A stretch of DNA of 11,237 nucleotides from an uncultured Campylobacteraceae bacterium (GTDB lineage: Bacteria; Campylobacterota; Campylobacteria; Campylobacterales; Arcobacteraceae): positions 1 through 11,237 of the forward strand of contig CAJXPH010000073.1 of NCBI GenBank assembly GCA_913057765.1. Direction: 5' to 3'. The stretch's first letter is position 1, and the number at the start of each line of letters is the position of its first letter. The notes beneath the pieces were generated by a model, which did not search any database, was not told the DNA's origin, and saw nothing but the letters and a program-made list of their open reading frames with translations. Shown piece after piece: positions 1 through 6,206 of this stretch. Both the position numbers and the translations under genes were made by a program.

Positions 1-26
1 GGCTCGGAGATGTGTATAAGAGACAG
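1..26 (+). other. Nextera read-2 adapter remnant (not genomic)
   Basis: The first 26 bases match the 3' part of the Illumina Nextera read-2 transposase adapter, ending in the 19-base mosaic end (positions 8-26, finishing AGAGACAG). Genomic sequence starts at 27. The adapter contains a GTG at 12 and an ATG at 10, so automatic gene callers can extend the first gene into it and create a false N-terminus. Confidence 0.97.
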
Positions 27-50
27 GATAAACTTTATTTTATTAGAGAA

Positions 51-56
51 AAAGGG
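51..56 (+). promoter_or_regulatory. Ribosome binding site that fixes the first gene's start
   Basis: AAAGGG lies six bases before the TTG at 63. It supports a TTG start for the first gene instead of the open frame running back into the adapter. With this start the protein begins with a clean signal peptide. Confidence 0.7.
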
Positions 57-62
57 AACCTA

Positions 63-368
63 TTGAAATATTCAAAAAAAATTCTAATTCTAATTTTTAT
101 ACTTGTAACTTCATTATTTGCAGATGTTAAAGGTCCAATTGAAAAAGCATATAAATATAAATATGAAAACTTAGAAGGGTATAAAGCAATGTATGTAGCT
201 ATTGACTTTGATGATGGTGGTTGGGCTTATGGATATTCATACAATCACATAAATGAAAATGAAGCAGAAAAAGCAGCAAAGAAACATTGTAAAAAACTAA
301 AAAAAACACATGATATAAACGGTTATTGTAAACTATATGCAATAGGAAATAGAGTTCTAGGATTTTAA
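63..368 (+). CDS. Small exported DUF4189-like protein
   Basis: A 101-residue protein with a Sec signal peptide: lysines at 2-6, a hydrophobic run at 7-19 and a likely cleavage after Ala20. The mature part (residues 40-101) has an aromatic and glycine-rich stretch, WAYGYSYN at 54-61, then an alanine/lysine helix with two cysteines (Cys76 and Cys89) that could form a disulfide in the periplasm. This order, a Gly-Trp-Gly-type strand followed by an Ala-rich helix with Cys and a second Cys near the end, resembles the DUF4189 family, whose function is unknown. The family call is from pattern memory and is moderate. The TTG start at 63 was chosen because of the AAAGGG site and signal peptide; an upstream GTG at 12 is inside adapter sequence. 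The stop is two bases before the next gene, so the two are probably co-transcribed. The promoter is off the contig. Confidence 0.75.
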   Translation: MKYSKKILILIFILVTSLFADVKGPIEKAYKYKYENLEGYKAMYVAIDFDDGGWAYGYSYNHINENEAEKAAKKHCKKLKKTHDINGYCKLYAIGNRVLGF

Positions 369-370
369 AT

Positions 371-919
371 ATGTTTGCTAAAATTCTATTACTATTAATT
401 TTAACACTTAATATAGCGTTTACAAAGGAAAAAGAAATGAGTATTTACGATTTTACAGTAAAAAATATTGATGGGGAAGAGATATCTTTATCAAAATATA
501 AAGGAAAAGTTCTTTTAATAGTAAATGTAGCAAGTAAATGTGGATTTACTCCTCAATATGAAGGATTAGAAGACTTATACAATAAATACAAAAACCAAAA
601 CTTCATGATTTTGGGATTCCCTTCAAATCAATTTTCAAGCCAAGAGCCAGGTAGCAATAAAGAAATAAAAGAATTTTGTAGATTAACTTATGGTGTAAGT
701 TTTGATATGTTTGAAAAAATTGATGTTAATGGTAAAAATGAAATTCCTTTATACAAACACCTAAAAAATGAAGCAAGTGGAATACTAGGAACAAAAAGTA
801 TTAAATGGAATTTTACTAAATTCCTAATAGATCCATATGGAAAAGTAATTGATAGATATGGTTCATTAACTAAGCCAAAAGAAATAGAGTCAGAGATAAA
901 AAGACTTTTAGGAATTTAA
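371..919 (+). CDS. Glutathione peroxidase family protein (thiol peroxidase type), possible dual start
   Basis: A 182-residue member of the glutathione peroxidase family, which reduces hydrogen and lipid peroxides; bacterial Cys forms usually use thioredoxin. The peroxidatic residue is Cys57 in ASKCGFTPQYEGL. The other tetrad residues are visible: Gln87 in FPSNQF, and Trp146 and Asn147 in KWNFTKF. Cys103 in EFCRLTYG sits where thioredoxin-dependent members have the resolving cysteine. Residues 1-18 form a hydrophobic, signal-like leader absent from the usual cytosolic enzyme. Met23 (ATG at 437) has its own strong ribosome site and would give the standard length of about 160 residues beginning MSIYDFTV. 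The ATG at 371 is itself preceded by AGGA at 359-362, so both starts look usable and would place the enzyme in the periplasm or cytoplasm respectively. It is the middle gene of a three-gene operon of exported products. The family call is very secure; the export is less so. Confidence 0.93.
   Translation: MFAKILLLLILTLNIAFTKEKEMSIYDFTVKNIDGEEISLSKYKGKVLLIVNVASKCGFTPQYEGLEDLYNKYKNQNFMILGFPSNQFSSQEPGSNKEIKEFCRLTYGVSFDMFEKIDVNGKNEIPLYKHLKNEASGILGTKSIKWNFTKFLIDPYGKVIDRYGSLTKPKEIESEIKRLLGI
424..439 (+). promoter_or_regulatory. Internal ribosome site and ATG in the glutathione peroxidase gene
   Basis: AAAGGA (424-429) lies seven bases before an in-frame ATG at 437, codon 23 of the 371 start. Translation from here would skip the hydrophobic leader and give the canonical cytosolic enzyme. 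Purine-rich runs are common in this AT-rich sequence, so chance is possible, but spacing and product length both fit. Confidence 0.5.
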
Positions 920-921
920 CT

Positions 922-1587
922 GTGATAAAACTTATTACAAAAATTCTATTATTTAGTAGTTTAATATTTTTACAAAATATACTTTTTGCATCACAACCAA
1001 AAGATTCTGTTTATCTTGAAGGAGAAAACTCTTATACGGTGATATTAATTCATGGAAAAGGAAAACATCCTAGATGGAAAGTTGTTGAGCCTCTTAGAAT
1101 TAACATAAATAAAGAGCTAAAATATCACACTCTATCATTACAAATGCCAAATAAAAGAAAAGAATTTAAAGAATATGCTAAAGATTTTCCTAAAGCTTAT
1201 TCTATTATTAATGAAGCAATTAATTATCTAAGAAATGAAAAAAAGATAAAAAAAATCTATTTGATTGGCCACAGTATGGGGAGTAGAATGGCAGGTGCCT
1301 TTGTTGCAAATAATAAAAATGATTTAAAGGGCCTTGTAGTTCTAGGATGTAGGAACACGGGGAAAACTCCTTTATCTTGTATCAATAATATAAAAAATCT
1401 AGAGCTTCCTCTTTTAGATATCTGGGGAGGAGATAATTCAAAAGATAAAGAATCTGCAAAAAGTAGAAAATATTTAGTTGGAGAAAATTATACTCAAGTA
1501 GAAATATATAAAGCAAATCATAGGTTCAAAAATAAAGAGACGGAATTAACACAAACTGTTATTAACTGGTTAAAAAAGAATAACTAA
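922..1587 (+). CDS. Exported alpha/beta hydrolase, DUF3530-like
   Basis: A 221-residue protein with an N-terminal hydrophobic signal (residues 4-23, likely cleavage near Ala23). The core is an alpha/beta-hydrolase fold: the oxyanion strand VILIHGKGKHP at 40-50, the nucleophile elbow GHSMGS at 116-121 with Ser118, an acid candidate Asp171 in the GGDNSKD loop, and His200 in KANHRF. The HGKGKHPRW segment followed by a TLSLQMP strand resembles the DUF3530 hydrolase-like family. The substrate cannot be deduced; an esterase or lipid-related role in the envelope is possible. The start is GTG at 922, with AGGA at 910-913 eight bases upstream, the same arrangement as for the previous gene, and only two bases separate it from the glutathione peroxidase stop. 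The last codons overlap the convergent SRAP gene by 4 bp. The fold is confident; the specific family is moderate. Confidence 0.82.
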   Translation: MIKLITKILLFSSLIFLQNILFASQPKDSVYLEGENSYTVILIHGKGKHPRWKVVEPLRININKELKYHTLSLQMPNKRKEFKEYAKDFPKAYSIINEAINYLRNEKKIKKIYLIGHSMGSRMAGAFVANNKNDLKGLVVLGCRNTGKTPLSCINNIKNLELPLLDIWGGDNSKDKESAKSRKYLVGENYTQVEIYKANHRFKNKETELTQTVINWLKKNN

Positions 1588-1622
1588 AAAAGTGCTAATT
1601 GCCCTAATGTTTCTTTTTTAAC
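1569..1622. repeat. 12-bp inverted repeat spanning the convergent stop codons
   Basis: GTTAAAAAAGAA (1569-1580) and its exact reverse complement TTCTTTTTTAAC (1611-1622) flank the overlapping stops of the hydrolase and SRAP genes, with a 30-base interior. Each arm ends in a T-run on the strand leaving the gene, so the structure could act as a weak two-way terminator. The stem is almost all A:T and the loop is long, so terminator function is uncertain. No better terminator is visible for either gene. Confidence 0.4.
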
Positions 1623-2270
1623 TCTTTTTATACAAGATTCTTCATCAAATAAAACTTTATTTACATTATTTGAAACTTCATACAAATCTATCTCAGAACT
1701 TGAATAGATTTTAAAAAGTCCATTTATCTCTTTTATATTCTCACTATGAAGCCAGGTATTAAAATCTTTTTTACCTAAAACAACTGGCATACGATGATGG
1801 ATTTTACTAAGCTTTTCATTTGCATCGCAAGTGATAAGTGCAACGGTAACTATTTTCATATTTAATTCAATATCAAACCATTCATCCCAAATACCAGCGA
1901 GAGCCATATAATCATTTTTTATATCACTTACAAAAAATGGTTTCTTTTCTTTATCTTCAACTTCCCATTCATAAAAACCATTTATAGGAATAATACATCT
2001 TCTAGATTTAAAAGAATCTCTAAACGTTATCTTCTGGAAGATTGATTCACTTCTCGCATTTATATTCATACTCTTTTTATCTTTCGCCCAAGAAGGCAAA
2101 TAGCCAAAATGTGTATATAAGTAGTTTCCATTGTTTAATAAAGCGGGGATAGGTATAGTTGGAGCAACATTATATCTTGGGTTTAGATTTCCAATCATGT
2201 CATTTTTTATAAATTCTTTTGCTTCTAATTTAAAAGAATTATCATTATAAATTACTAATCGACCAGGCAC
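1584..2270 (-). CDS. SRAP-domain (YedK/HMCES-like) protein with Cys2 replaced by Pro
   Basis: A 228-residue SOS-response-associated peptidase (SRAP) family protein. Characterised members (E. coli YedK, human HMCES) shield abasic sites in single-stranded DNA by a covalent thiazolidine link through the N-terminal Cys2 exposed after Met removal. This protein keeps the rest of the family pattern: GR at 3-4, RYNVAPT at 32-38, NARSE at 71-75 (Asn71), the GFYEWE motif at 98-103 (Glu101), and HHRMP at 158-162 (His158). It begins Met-Pro-Gly-Arg instead of Met-Cys-Gly-Arg. The start codon is GTG at 2270-2268 and the second codon is CCT. An in-frame TAA lies immediately upstream, so no longer start exists. 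The ribosome site is poor (GTGAG at 2280-2276). It may bind DNA without cross-linking, work by another chemistry, or be a decaying copy; the otherwise intact 228-residue frame argues against simple decay. It converges on the hydrolase gene. Confidence 0.9.
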   Translation of the reverse strand: MPGRLVIYNDNSFKLEAKEFIKNDMIGNLNPRYNVAPTIPIPALLNNGNYLYTHFGYLPSWAKDKKSMNINARSESIFQKITFRDSFKSRRCIIPINGFYEWEVEDKEKKPFFVSDIKNDYMALAGIWDEWFDIELNMKIVTVALITCDANEKLSKIHHRMPVVLGKKDFNTWLHSENIKEINGLFKIYSSSEIDLYEVSNNVNKVLFDEESCIKRVKKETLGQLALF

Positions 2271-2335
2271 TTAGTCTCACTTATTATTTTCTGCAAATGA
2301 TAATCTTTTTTAACTGTAAACTATCTTTTATATTA

Positions 2336-2355
2336 ATAATAGAATATTCTATTAT
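2336..2355. promoter_or_regulatory. Perfect 20-bp palindrome in the divergent promoter region
   Basis: Positions 2336-2355 read identically on both strands (centre AGAATATTCT). The palindrome sits in the 94-bp gap between the divergent SRAP gene and the exported-protein gene and ends nine bases before the latter's ATG, overlapping its predicted -10. This is the position of a repressor operator controlling one or both genes. The composition is AT-rich, which makes palindromes easier by chance, but a 20-bp perfect dyad with two G:C pairs is still unusual. Confidence 0.5.
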
Positions 2356-2358
2356 ACT
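2353..2358 (+). promoter_or_regulatory. Predicted -10 for a leaderless transcript of the exported protein
   Basis: TATACT matches the -10 consensus at five of six positions and ends six bases before the ATG at 2365. Transcription would then start at about the A of the ATG. No Shine-Dalgarno site is present before this ATG (ACTTCCGCA). The geometry is the same as for uvrC. Confidence 0.5.
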
Positions 2359-2364
2359 TCCGCA

Positions 2365-3228
2365 ATGAATAGACTATTAACATACACCTTTACCCTTTTT
2401 ATACTACTTTCACAGACCTGTTTTGCAAAAGATGAACTACTAATTGGATACTACGGGAGACCAAATACAGCAAGCCTTGGAATACTTGGTCAAAACAATA
2501 TAGATGATCTTGTAAAAAAGATGAAAAAAAGAAAAGAAAACTTTGAAAAAGAGTTAGAAGAAAAATTAGATATAAAACTTGCCTTTCATATTATATATGG
2601 CTTGGCAACGCCTGATGCAGGTAGAAGAAATACTTATATGTTAGGATTATCCCATAAAACTTTAATGAGATATATCAATAGAGCAAAAGAAGAAGGTTTT
2701 GATGTAATCATAGATTTACAAATGGGGACAAACTCTCCTACTGAAGCCTTAAATTTGGTATTAAAATATTTAAAATATGAAAATGTACACTTAGCTTTAG
2801 ACCCTGAGTTTAAAATACCAAAACATAGAAGATATCCACCAGGGAAATTTGTTGGACATATTTTTGGAAAAGATTTAAATGATGCTCAAGAATTAATTAG
2901 TAATTATTTAATAGAAAATAAACTTAAAAAAAGAATCCTAATGGTTCATATGTTTCATAAAAGGATGTTAAGAAAAAAGAATGAAGTAACTACTTTTGAG
3001 AATGTCGATTTAGTTTACAATATAGATGGACATGGTGATCCCGCAGTTAAGATAAAAAACTATAATATTATATATACTAAAAATGAAGTAGCTGTAGCAA
3101 AAAGTGGATTAAAAATATTTTTACAAAAAGATATGTTACCTATAATGCCTCCAAAAGAAATTGTTGGATGGAAAGCAAGACGTGGTAGACAAGTTTGGAT
3201 TAAACCTTATTACATAAATTATCAGTAG
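2365..3228 (+). CDS. Exported protein of unknown function with an ALDPEF motif
   Basis: A 287-residue protein with a clear Sec signal peptide (hydrophobic 4-20, likely cleavage after Ala21). I do not recognise a named family with certainty. The mature protein opens with LLIGYYGRPN (25-34) and a LGILGQ turn (38-43). It continues with alternating strands and helices: IIDLQMG (115-121), HLALDPEFKIP (142-152), PPGKFVGHIFG (158-168), ILMVHMFHKRML (191-202), and IDGHGDP (220-226). Strand-end acidic residues such as Asp117, Asp146, Glu148 and Asp221 at regular intervals suggest a TIM-barrel or hydrolase-like fold with a polar active site, but this is inference. I recall similar ALDPEF-containing hypothetical proteins in other bacteria, without known function. 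No lipobox is evident around Cys19. It is divergent from the SRAP gene, has its own predicted leaderless promoter and precedes uvrC by 119 bp. Confidence 0.8.
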   Translation: MNRLLTYTFTLFILLSQTCFAKDELLIGYYGRPNTASLGILGQNNIDDLVKKMKKRKENFEKELEEKLDIKLAFHIIYGLATPDAGRRNTYMLGLSHKTLMRYINRAKEEGFDVIIDLQMGTNSPTEALNLVLKYLKYENVHLALDPEFKIPKHRRYPPGKFVGHIFGKDLNDAQELISNYLIENKLKKRILMVHMFHKRMLRKKNEVTTFENVDLVYNIDGHGDPAVKIKNYNIIYTKNEVAVAKSGLKIFLQKDMLPIMPPKEIVGWKARRGRQVWIKPYYINYQ

Positions 3229-3230
3229 GC

Positions 3231-3250
3231 TTAAAACAAATTTTAAATTT
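3231..3250 (+). terminator. Weak stem-loop after the exported-protein gene
   Basis: TTAAAA, loop CAAA, TTTTAA, followed by ATTT, starts two bases after the stop codon at 3228. The stem is only six A:T pairs, so this is at best a weak terminator. The rest of the gap to uvrC holds only the uvrC promoter. Confidence 0.25.
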
Positions 3251-3332
3251 TACAAAATAATATAAGAAATAGAACAGTGCAATTAGAAGTTGAAAAATAG
3301 GCGCTAAGAAAAAGCTTTAAAAAAGAATAATC

Positions 3333-3341
3333 TGATAAAAT
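3333..3341 (+). promoter_or_regulatory. Extended -10 promoter of uvrC, probably leaderless
   Basis: TGA-TAAAAT is an extended -10 element (TGn plus hexamer) ending six bases before the uvrC ATG at 3348. The start point, about seven bases downstream of the hexamer, falls on the ATG itself. There is no Shine-Dalgarno site in the intervening TCCAAA. Confidence 0.6.
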
Positions 3342-3347
3342 TCCAAA

Positions 3348-5180
3348 ATGAATTTGGAAGAGAAACTACAACAACTACCAACGGACGCAGGAGTTTATCA
3401 ATATTTTGATAAAGATGGTCATTTACTTTATATTGGAAAGGCAAAGGTTTTAAAAAACCGTGTAAAGTCTTACTTTAAGTTTATACCAAAACTTCTTCCC
3501 TCAGATAAACTTAGTCCTCGTATTTATAAGATGATTAGTGAAGTGGAATCTTTAGAATGGATAGTTGTTCCAAATGAACATGATGCATTGATTTTAGAAA
3601 ACTCTTTAATTAAACAGTTAAAACCTAAATACAATATCTTACTAAGAGATGATAAAACATATCCATACATTTATATAAATAAAAATGAAGATTTCCCTAG
3701 ATTAGAAATTACACGAAAAGTTTTAAAAGAAAAAAATATCAAATACTTTGGACCATATTCAACAGGTGCAAGGGATATGTTAGATTCTATATATGAAATA
3801 GTTCCACTAGTTCAAAAGAAGTCTTGTATCAAAGGAAAAGAAGCTTGTCTTTTCCATCAAATAAATAAATGTCATGCTCCATGTGAAGGTAAGATTTCAA
3901 AAGAAGATTATGCAAAACTTGTAGATGAGGCTTTAGGTTTCATTTACAATAAAAATAAACTTGTCTCAAAACTAAATATAAGAATGGAAGAATACAGCAC
4001 AGAATTTAGATTTGAAGAAGCTCTAAAACTACGAGATAGAATTAAAACAATCAAAAAATCAGAAATCCAAACAGGTATGGATTTAGCTACAAATGAAAAC
4101 TTAGATCTATTTGCAATAAAAGCAGTAAACAATAAAGCAGTTCTAGTAAGAATGTTCTTTAGAGATGGAAAACTAGCTTCAAGTAACCACAACTATATTA
4201 AACAAAATAAAGATGATATAAACATAGATATAAATGAAGCATATAAAAGAGCTATTATAAATTACTATGATAATGAAATACCCCTACTTCCTAGTGAAAT
4301 CCTAATTGCAGATGAAATTGAAGAAAAAGAAGATATAGAAGATTTTATAAAACAAAGGTTCTCAAAAAGTATTAGTATTATTACTCCTAAAAGAGGAAAA
4401 AAGAAAGATATAATACAAGTTGCACATAACAATTGTGATGAACTTCTTAGACTTTCTAATATTACATCAGAAAGTTCTCTTTACAATGACTTGAAACTTT
4501 TATTTAGTCTTGAAAAAACTCCTACTAGATTTGAATGTTTTGACAACTCACATATGATGGGACAAGCCACAGTTGGAGCAATGGTTACATGGGAAGAAAA
4601 ATTTGTAAAGTCAGATTTTAGACACTACAACCTTGAAGCAAAAGATGAATATGCTCAAATGAGAGAAACTCTGATGAGAAGAGTTAATAGTTTTGAAAAA
4701 AATCCTGCTCCTGATATGTGGGTTATTGATGGAGGAGAGACTTTATTAAAGCTTGCACGTGACATAAGAGACTCATGTGGAGTAAATCTTGATATCATTG
4801 CCATTGCTAAGGAAAAACTTGATTTTAAAGCTCACAGAGCTAAAGGAAGTGCAAAAGATATACTTTTTTATGAAAGAGCTGGAGAAATTCTAAAACTTGA
4901 ACTTGTAACTTCAGATAAGAGATTACAATTTGTTCAAAGACTTAGAGATGAAGCACATAGATTTGCAATTACATTTCATAAAAAACAAAAAAGAAAAGAA
5001 GATACTCAAATTTCACTTTTACAAATAAAAGGAATTGGTGAAGCAAAAGTTAAAAAACTTCTTTTATATTTTGGTACATTTGAAAATATTAAAAATGCAA
5101 ATTTAGAAGAATTGAAAGAAATCTTAAACGAAAAAGATGCTATCCTTCTACTAAATTATTTCAAAAATCTTGAGGCATAA
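3348..5180 (+). CDS. uvrC: Excinuclease ABC subunit C
   Basis: UvrC makes both incisions around a lesion after UvrA/UvrB loading in nucleotide excision repair. The 610-residue protein has every family part in order. An N-terminal GIY-YIG nuclease spans about 11-90, with GVYQYF, LLYIGKA, Tyr28, Arg38 and Glu84 matching the Thermotoga catalytic residues by alignment from memory. A four-cysteine cluster follows (SCIKGKEAC, then NKCHAPC, near 161-180), the likely Fe-S site of UvrC. Next come a UVR motif for UvrB contact (about 203-236) and an RNase-H-like 5' nuclease with Asp399 (FDNSHM), Asp461 (VIDGG) and His537 (DEAHRF). The C-terminus has helix-hairpin-helix motifs, with IKGIGEAKVKKLL at about 562-574. 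The start has no ribosome site but MNLEEKLQQLP leads directly into the nuclease domain, so it is well placed. The alr gene begins three bases after its stop, indicating an operon. Confidence 0.98.
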   Translation: MNLEEKLQQLPTDAGVYQYFDKDGHLLYIGKAKVLKNRVKSYFKFIPKLLPSDKLSPRIYKMISEVESLEWIVVPNEHDALILENSLIKQLKPKYNILLRDDKTYPYIYINKNEDFPRLEITRKVLKEKNIKYFGPYSTGARDMLDSIYEIVPLVQKKSCIKGKEACLFHQINKCHAPCEGKISKEDYAKLVDEALGFIYNKNKLVSKLNIRMEEYSTEFRFEEALKLRDRIKTIKKSEIQTGMDLATNENLDLFAIKAVNNKAVLVRMFFRDGKLASSNHNYIKQNKDDINIDINEAYKRAIINYYDNEIPLLPSEILIADEIEEKEDIEDFIKQRFSKSISIITPKRGKKKDIIQVAHNNCDELLRLSNITSESSLYNDLKLLFSLEKTPTRFECFDNSHMMGQATVGAMVTWEEKFVKSDFRHYNLEAKDEYAQMRETLMRRVNSFEKNPAPDMWVIDGGETLLKLARDIRDSCGVNLDIIAIAKEKLDFKAHRAKGSAKDILFYERAGEILKLELVTSDKRLQFVQRLRDEAHRFAITFHKKQKRKEDTQISLLQIKGIGEAKVKKLLLYFGTFENIKNANLEELKEILNEKDAILLLNYFKNLEA

Positions 5181-5183
5181 TCT

Positions 5184-6206
5184 TTGGCAAAAATTGTTTT
5201 AAACAAATCTAACTATTTTCACAATCTAAAAATCATTTCAGAGCATGCGGGATCAAAAGAAAAAGTTGCTGTTGTATTAAAAGACAATGCATATGGTCAT
5301 GGACTTTTAGAGATTGCGAAGCTTGCAAATGAGTTTGGAATAGAGAAGGCAGTGGTAAGAACTGTTGAAGAAGCAAGACAAATTGAGACATTTTTTAGGC
5401 AAATCTTAATTCTTGCTGATAATAATTTAAAGACTTATTCACATTCTTTTCACATTGTTATCAATAGTTTAGAAGATATTCAAAGGTTACCCGAAAATAC
5501 GAATGTTCACTTAAAAGTGGACACAGGTATGCATCGTAATGGAATTTCAGTAGAAAGGCTCGAAGAGGCTATTCATGGGATTTATAACAAAAAACTAAAT
5601 CTAACTGGTATCCTAACACACTATAGAAGTGCAGATGAGCTTTCATGCGAGTTTTTCTGGCAAAGGTCAGTTTTTAAACAGGTAAAAAGTGACACAAAAA
5701 TAATATGTGAAAAACTTTTATTACCAATTCCTAAGTTTCATTCTGCTAATTCATCGGCTTTATTTAGATTTAATAATTACGATGAAGACATAGTAAGAGT
5801 TGGTATCGCCCAATATGGGTATTTAGAAACAAATATAATTTTTTCCAACCCAAATTTAAAACCTGTAATGTCACTTTGGGCAGATAAAATTTCTACAAGA
5901 AACATTAAAAAAAATGAAAAAGTAGGCTATGGAGGAAAGTATTTAGCAAAAAAAGATATGAAAATTTCTACATATAATCTTGGATATGGAGATGGGTTTT
6001 TAAGACTAGATGGAACGCAAAAATATATAACTCCAAAAGGTCATGAAATTTTAGGAAGAGTATCAATGGATAATATTTCTGTAAATAGTGATGAAGATGA
6101 AATTTGCATTTTTGAAGATGTTAGAGAACTTGCAAAACTTCAAAATACAATTAGCTATGAAATCACTACTACTCTTAATCCTAATATACCAAAAGAGATA
6201 CGATGA
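5184..6206 (+). CDS. alr: Alanine racemase
   Basis: A PLP enzyme interconverting L- and D-alanine, supplying D-Ala for peptidoglycan in the cytoplasm. The PLP lysine is Lys33 in VLKDNAYGHG; Asp replaces the more usual Ala after the lysine. Other signatures are HLKVDTGMHRNG (109-120), the RVGIAQYG strand (205-212), the second catalytic base Tyr249 in KVGYGGKY, GYGDGF (about 267-272) and GRVSMDN near 290. At 340 residues it is slightly shorter than the usual 355-375. The start is TTG at 5184, supported by TGAGG (5171-5175) inside the end of uvrC. Alternative starts would cut into the first barrel strand. It overlaps the next gene by ATGA at 6203-6206, so translation of the two is coupled. Confidence 0.96.
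   Translation: MAKIVLNKSNYFHNLKIISEHAGSKEKVAVVLKDNAYGHGLLEIAKLANEFGIEKAVVRTVEEARQIETFFRQILILADNNLKTYSHSFHIVINSLEDIQRLPENTNVHLKVDTGMHRNGISVERLEEAIHGIYNKKLNLTGILTHYRSADELSCEFFWQRSVFKQVKSDTKIICEKLLLPIPKFHSANSSALFRFNNYDEDIVRVGIAQYGYLETNIIFSNPNLKPVMSLWADKISTRNIKKNEKVGYGGKYLAKKDMKISTYNLGYGDGFLRLDGTQKYITPKGHEILGRVSMDNISVNSDEDEICIFEDVRELAKLQNTISYEITTTLNPNIPKEIR

Noticed and set aside
12..62. N-terminal extension of the first gene from GTG at 12
   Set aside because: The start codon and the next codons are adapter sequence; the ribosome site and signal peptide support TTG at 63.
2293..2311. Fur box in the SRAP leader region
   Set aside because: ATGATAATC matches the core of the 19-bp Fur consensus, about 14 of 19 overall by eye, but the outer arms are poor and AT-rich DNA gives such matches by chance.
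3944..4192. Minus-strand open frame inside uvrC
   Set aside because: It is a shadow of the well-conserved UvrC UVR and linker region and has no domain or ribosome site.
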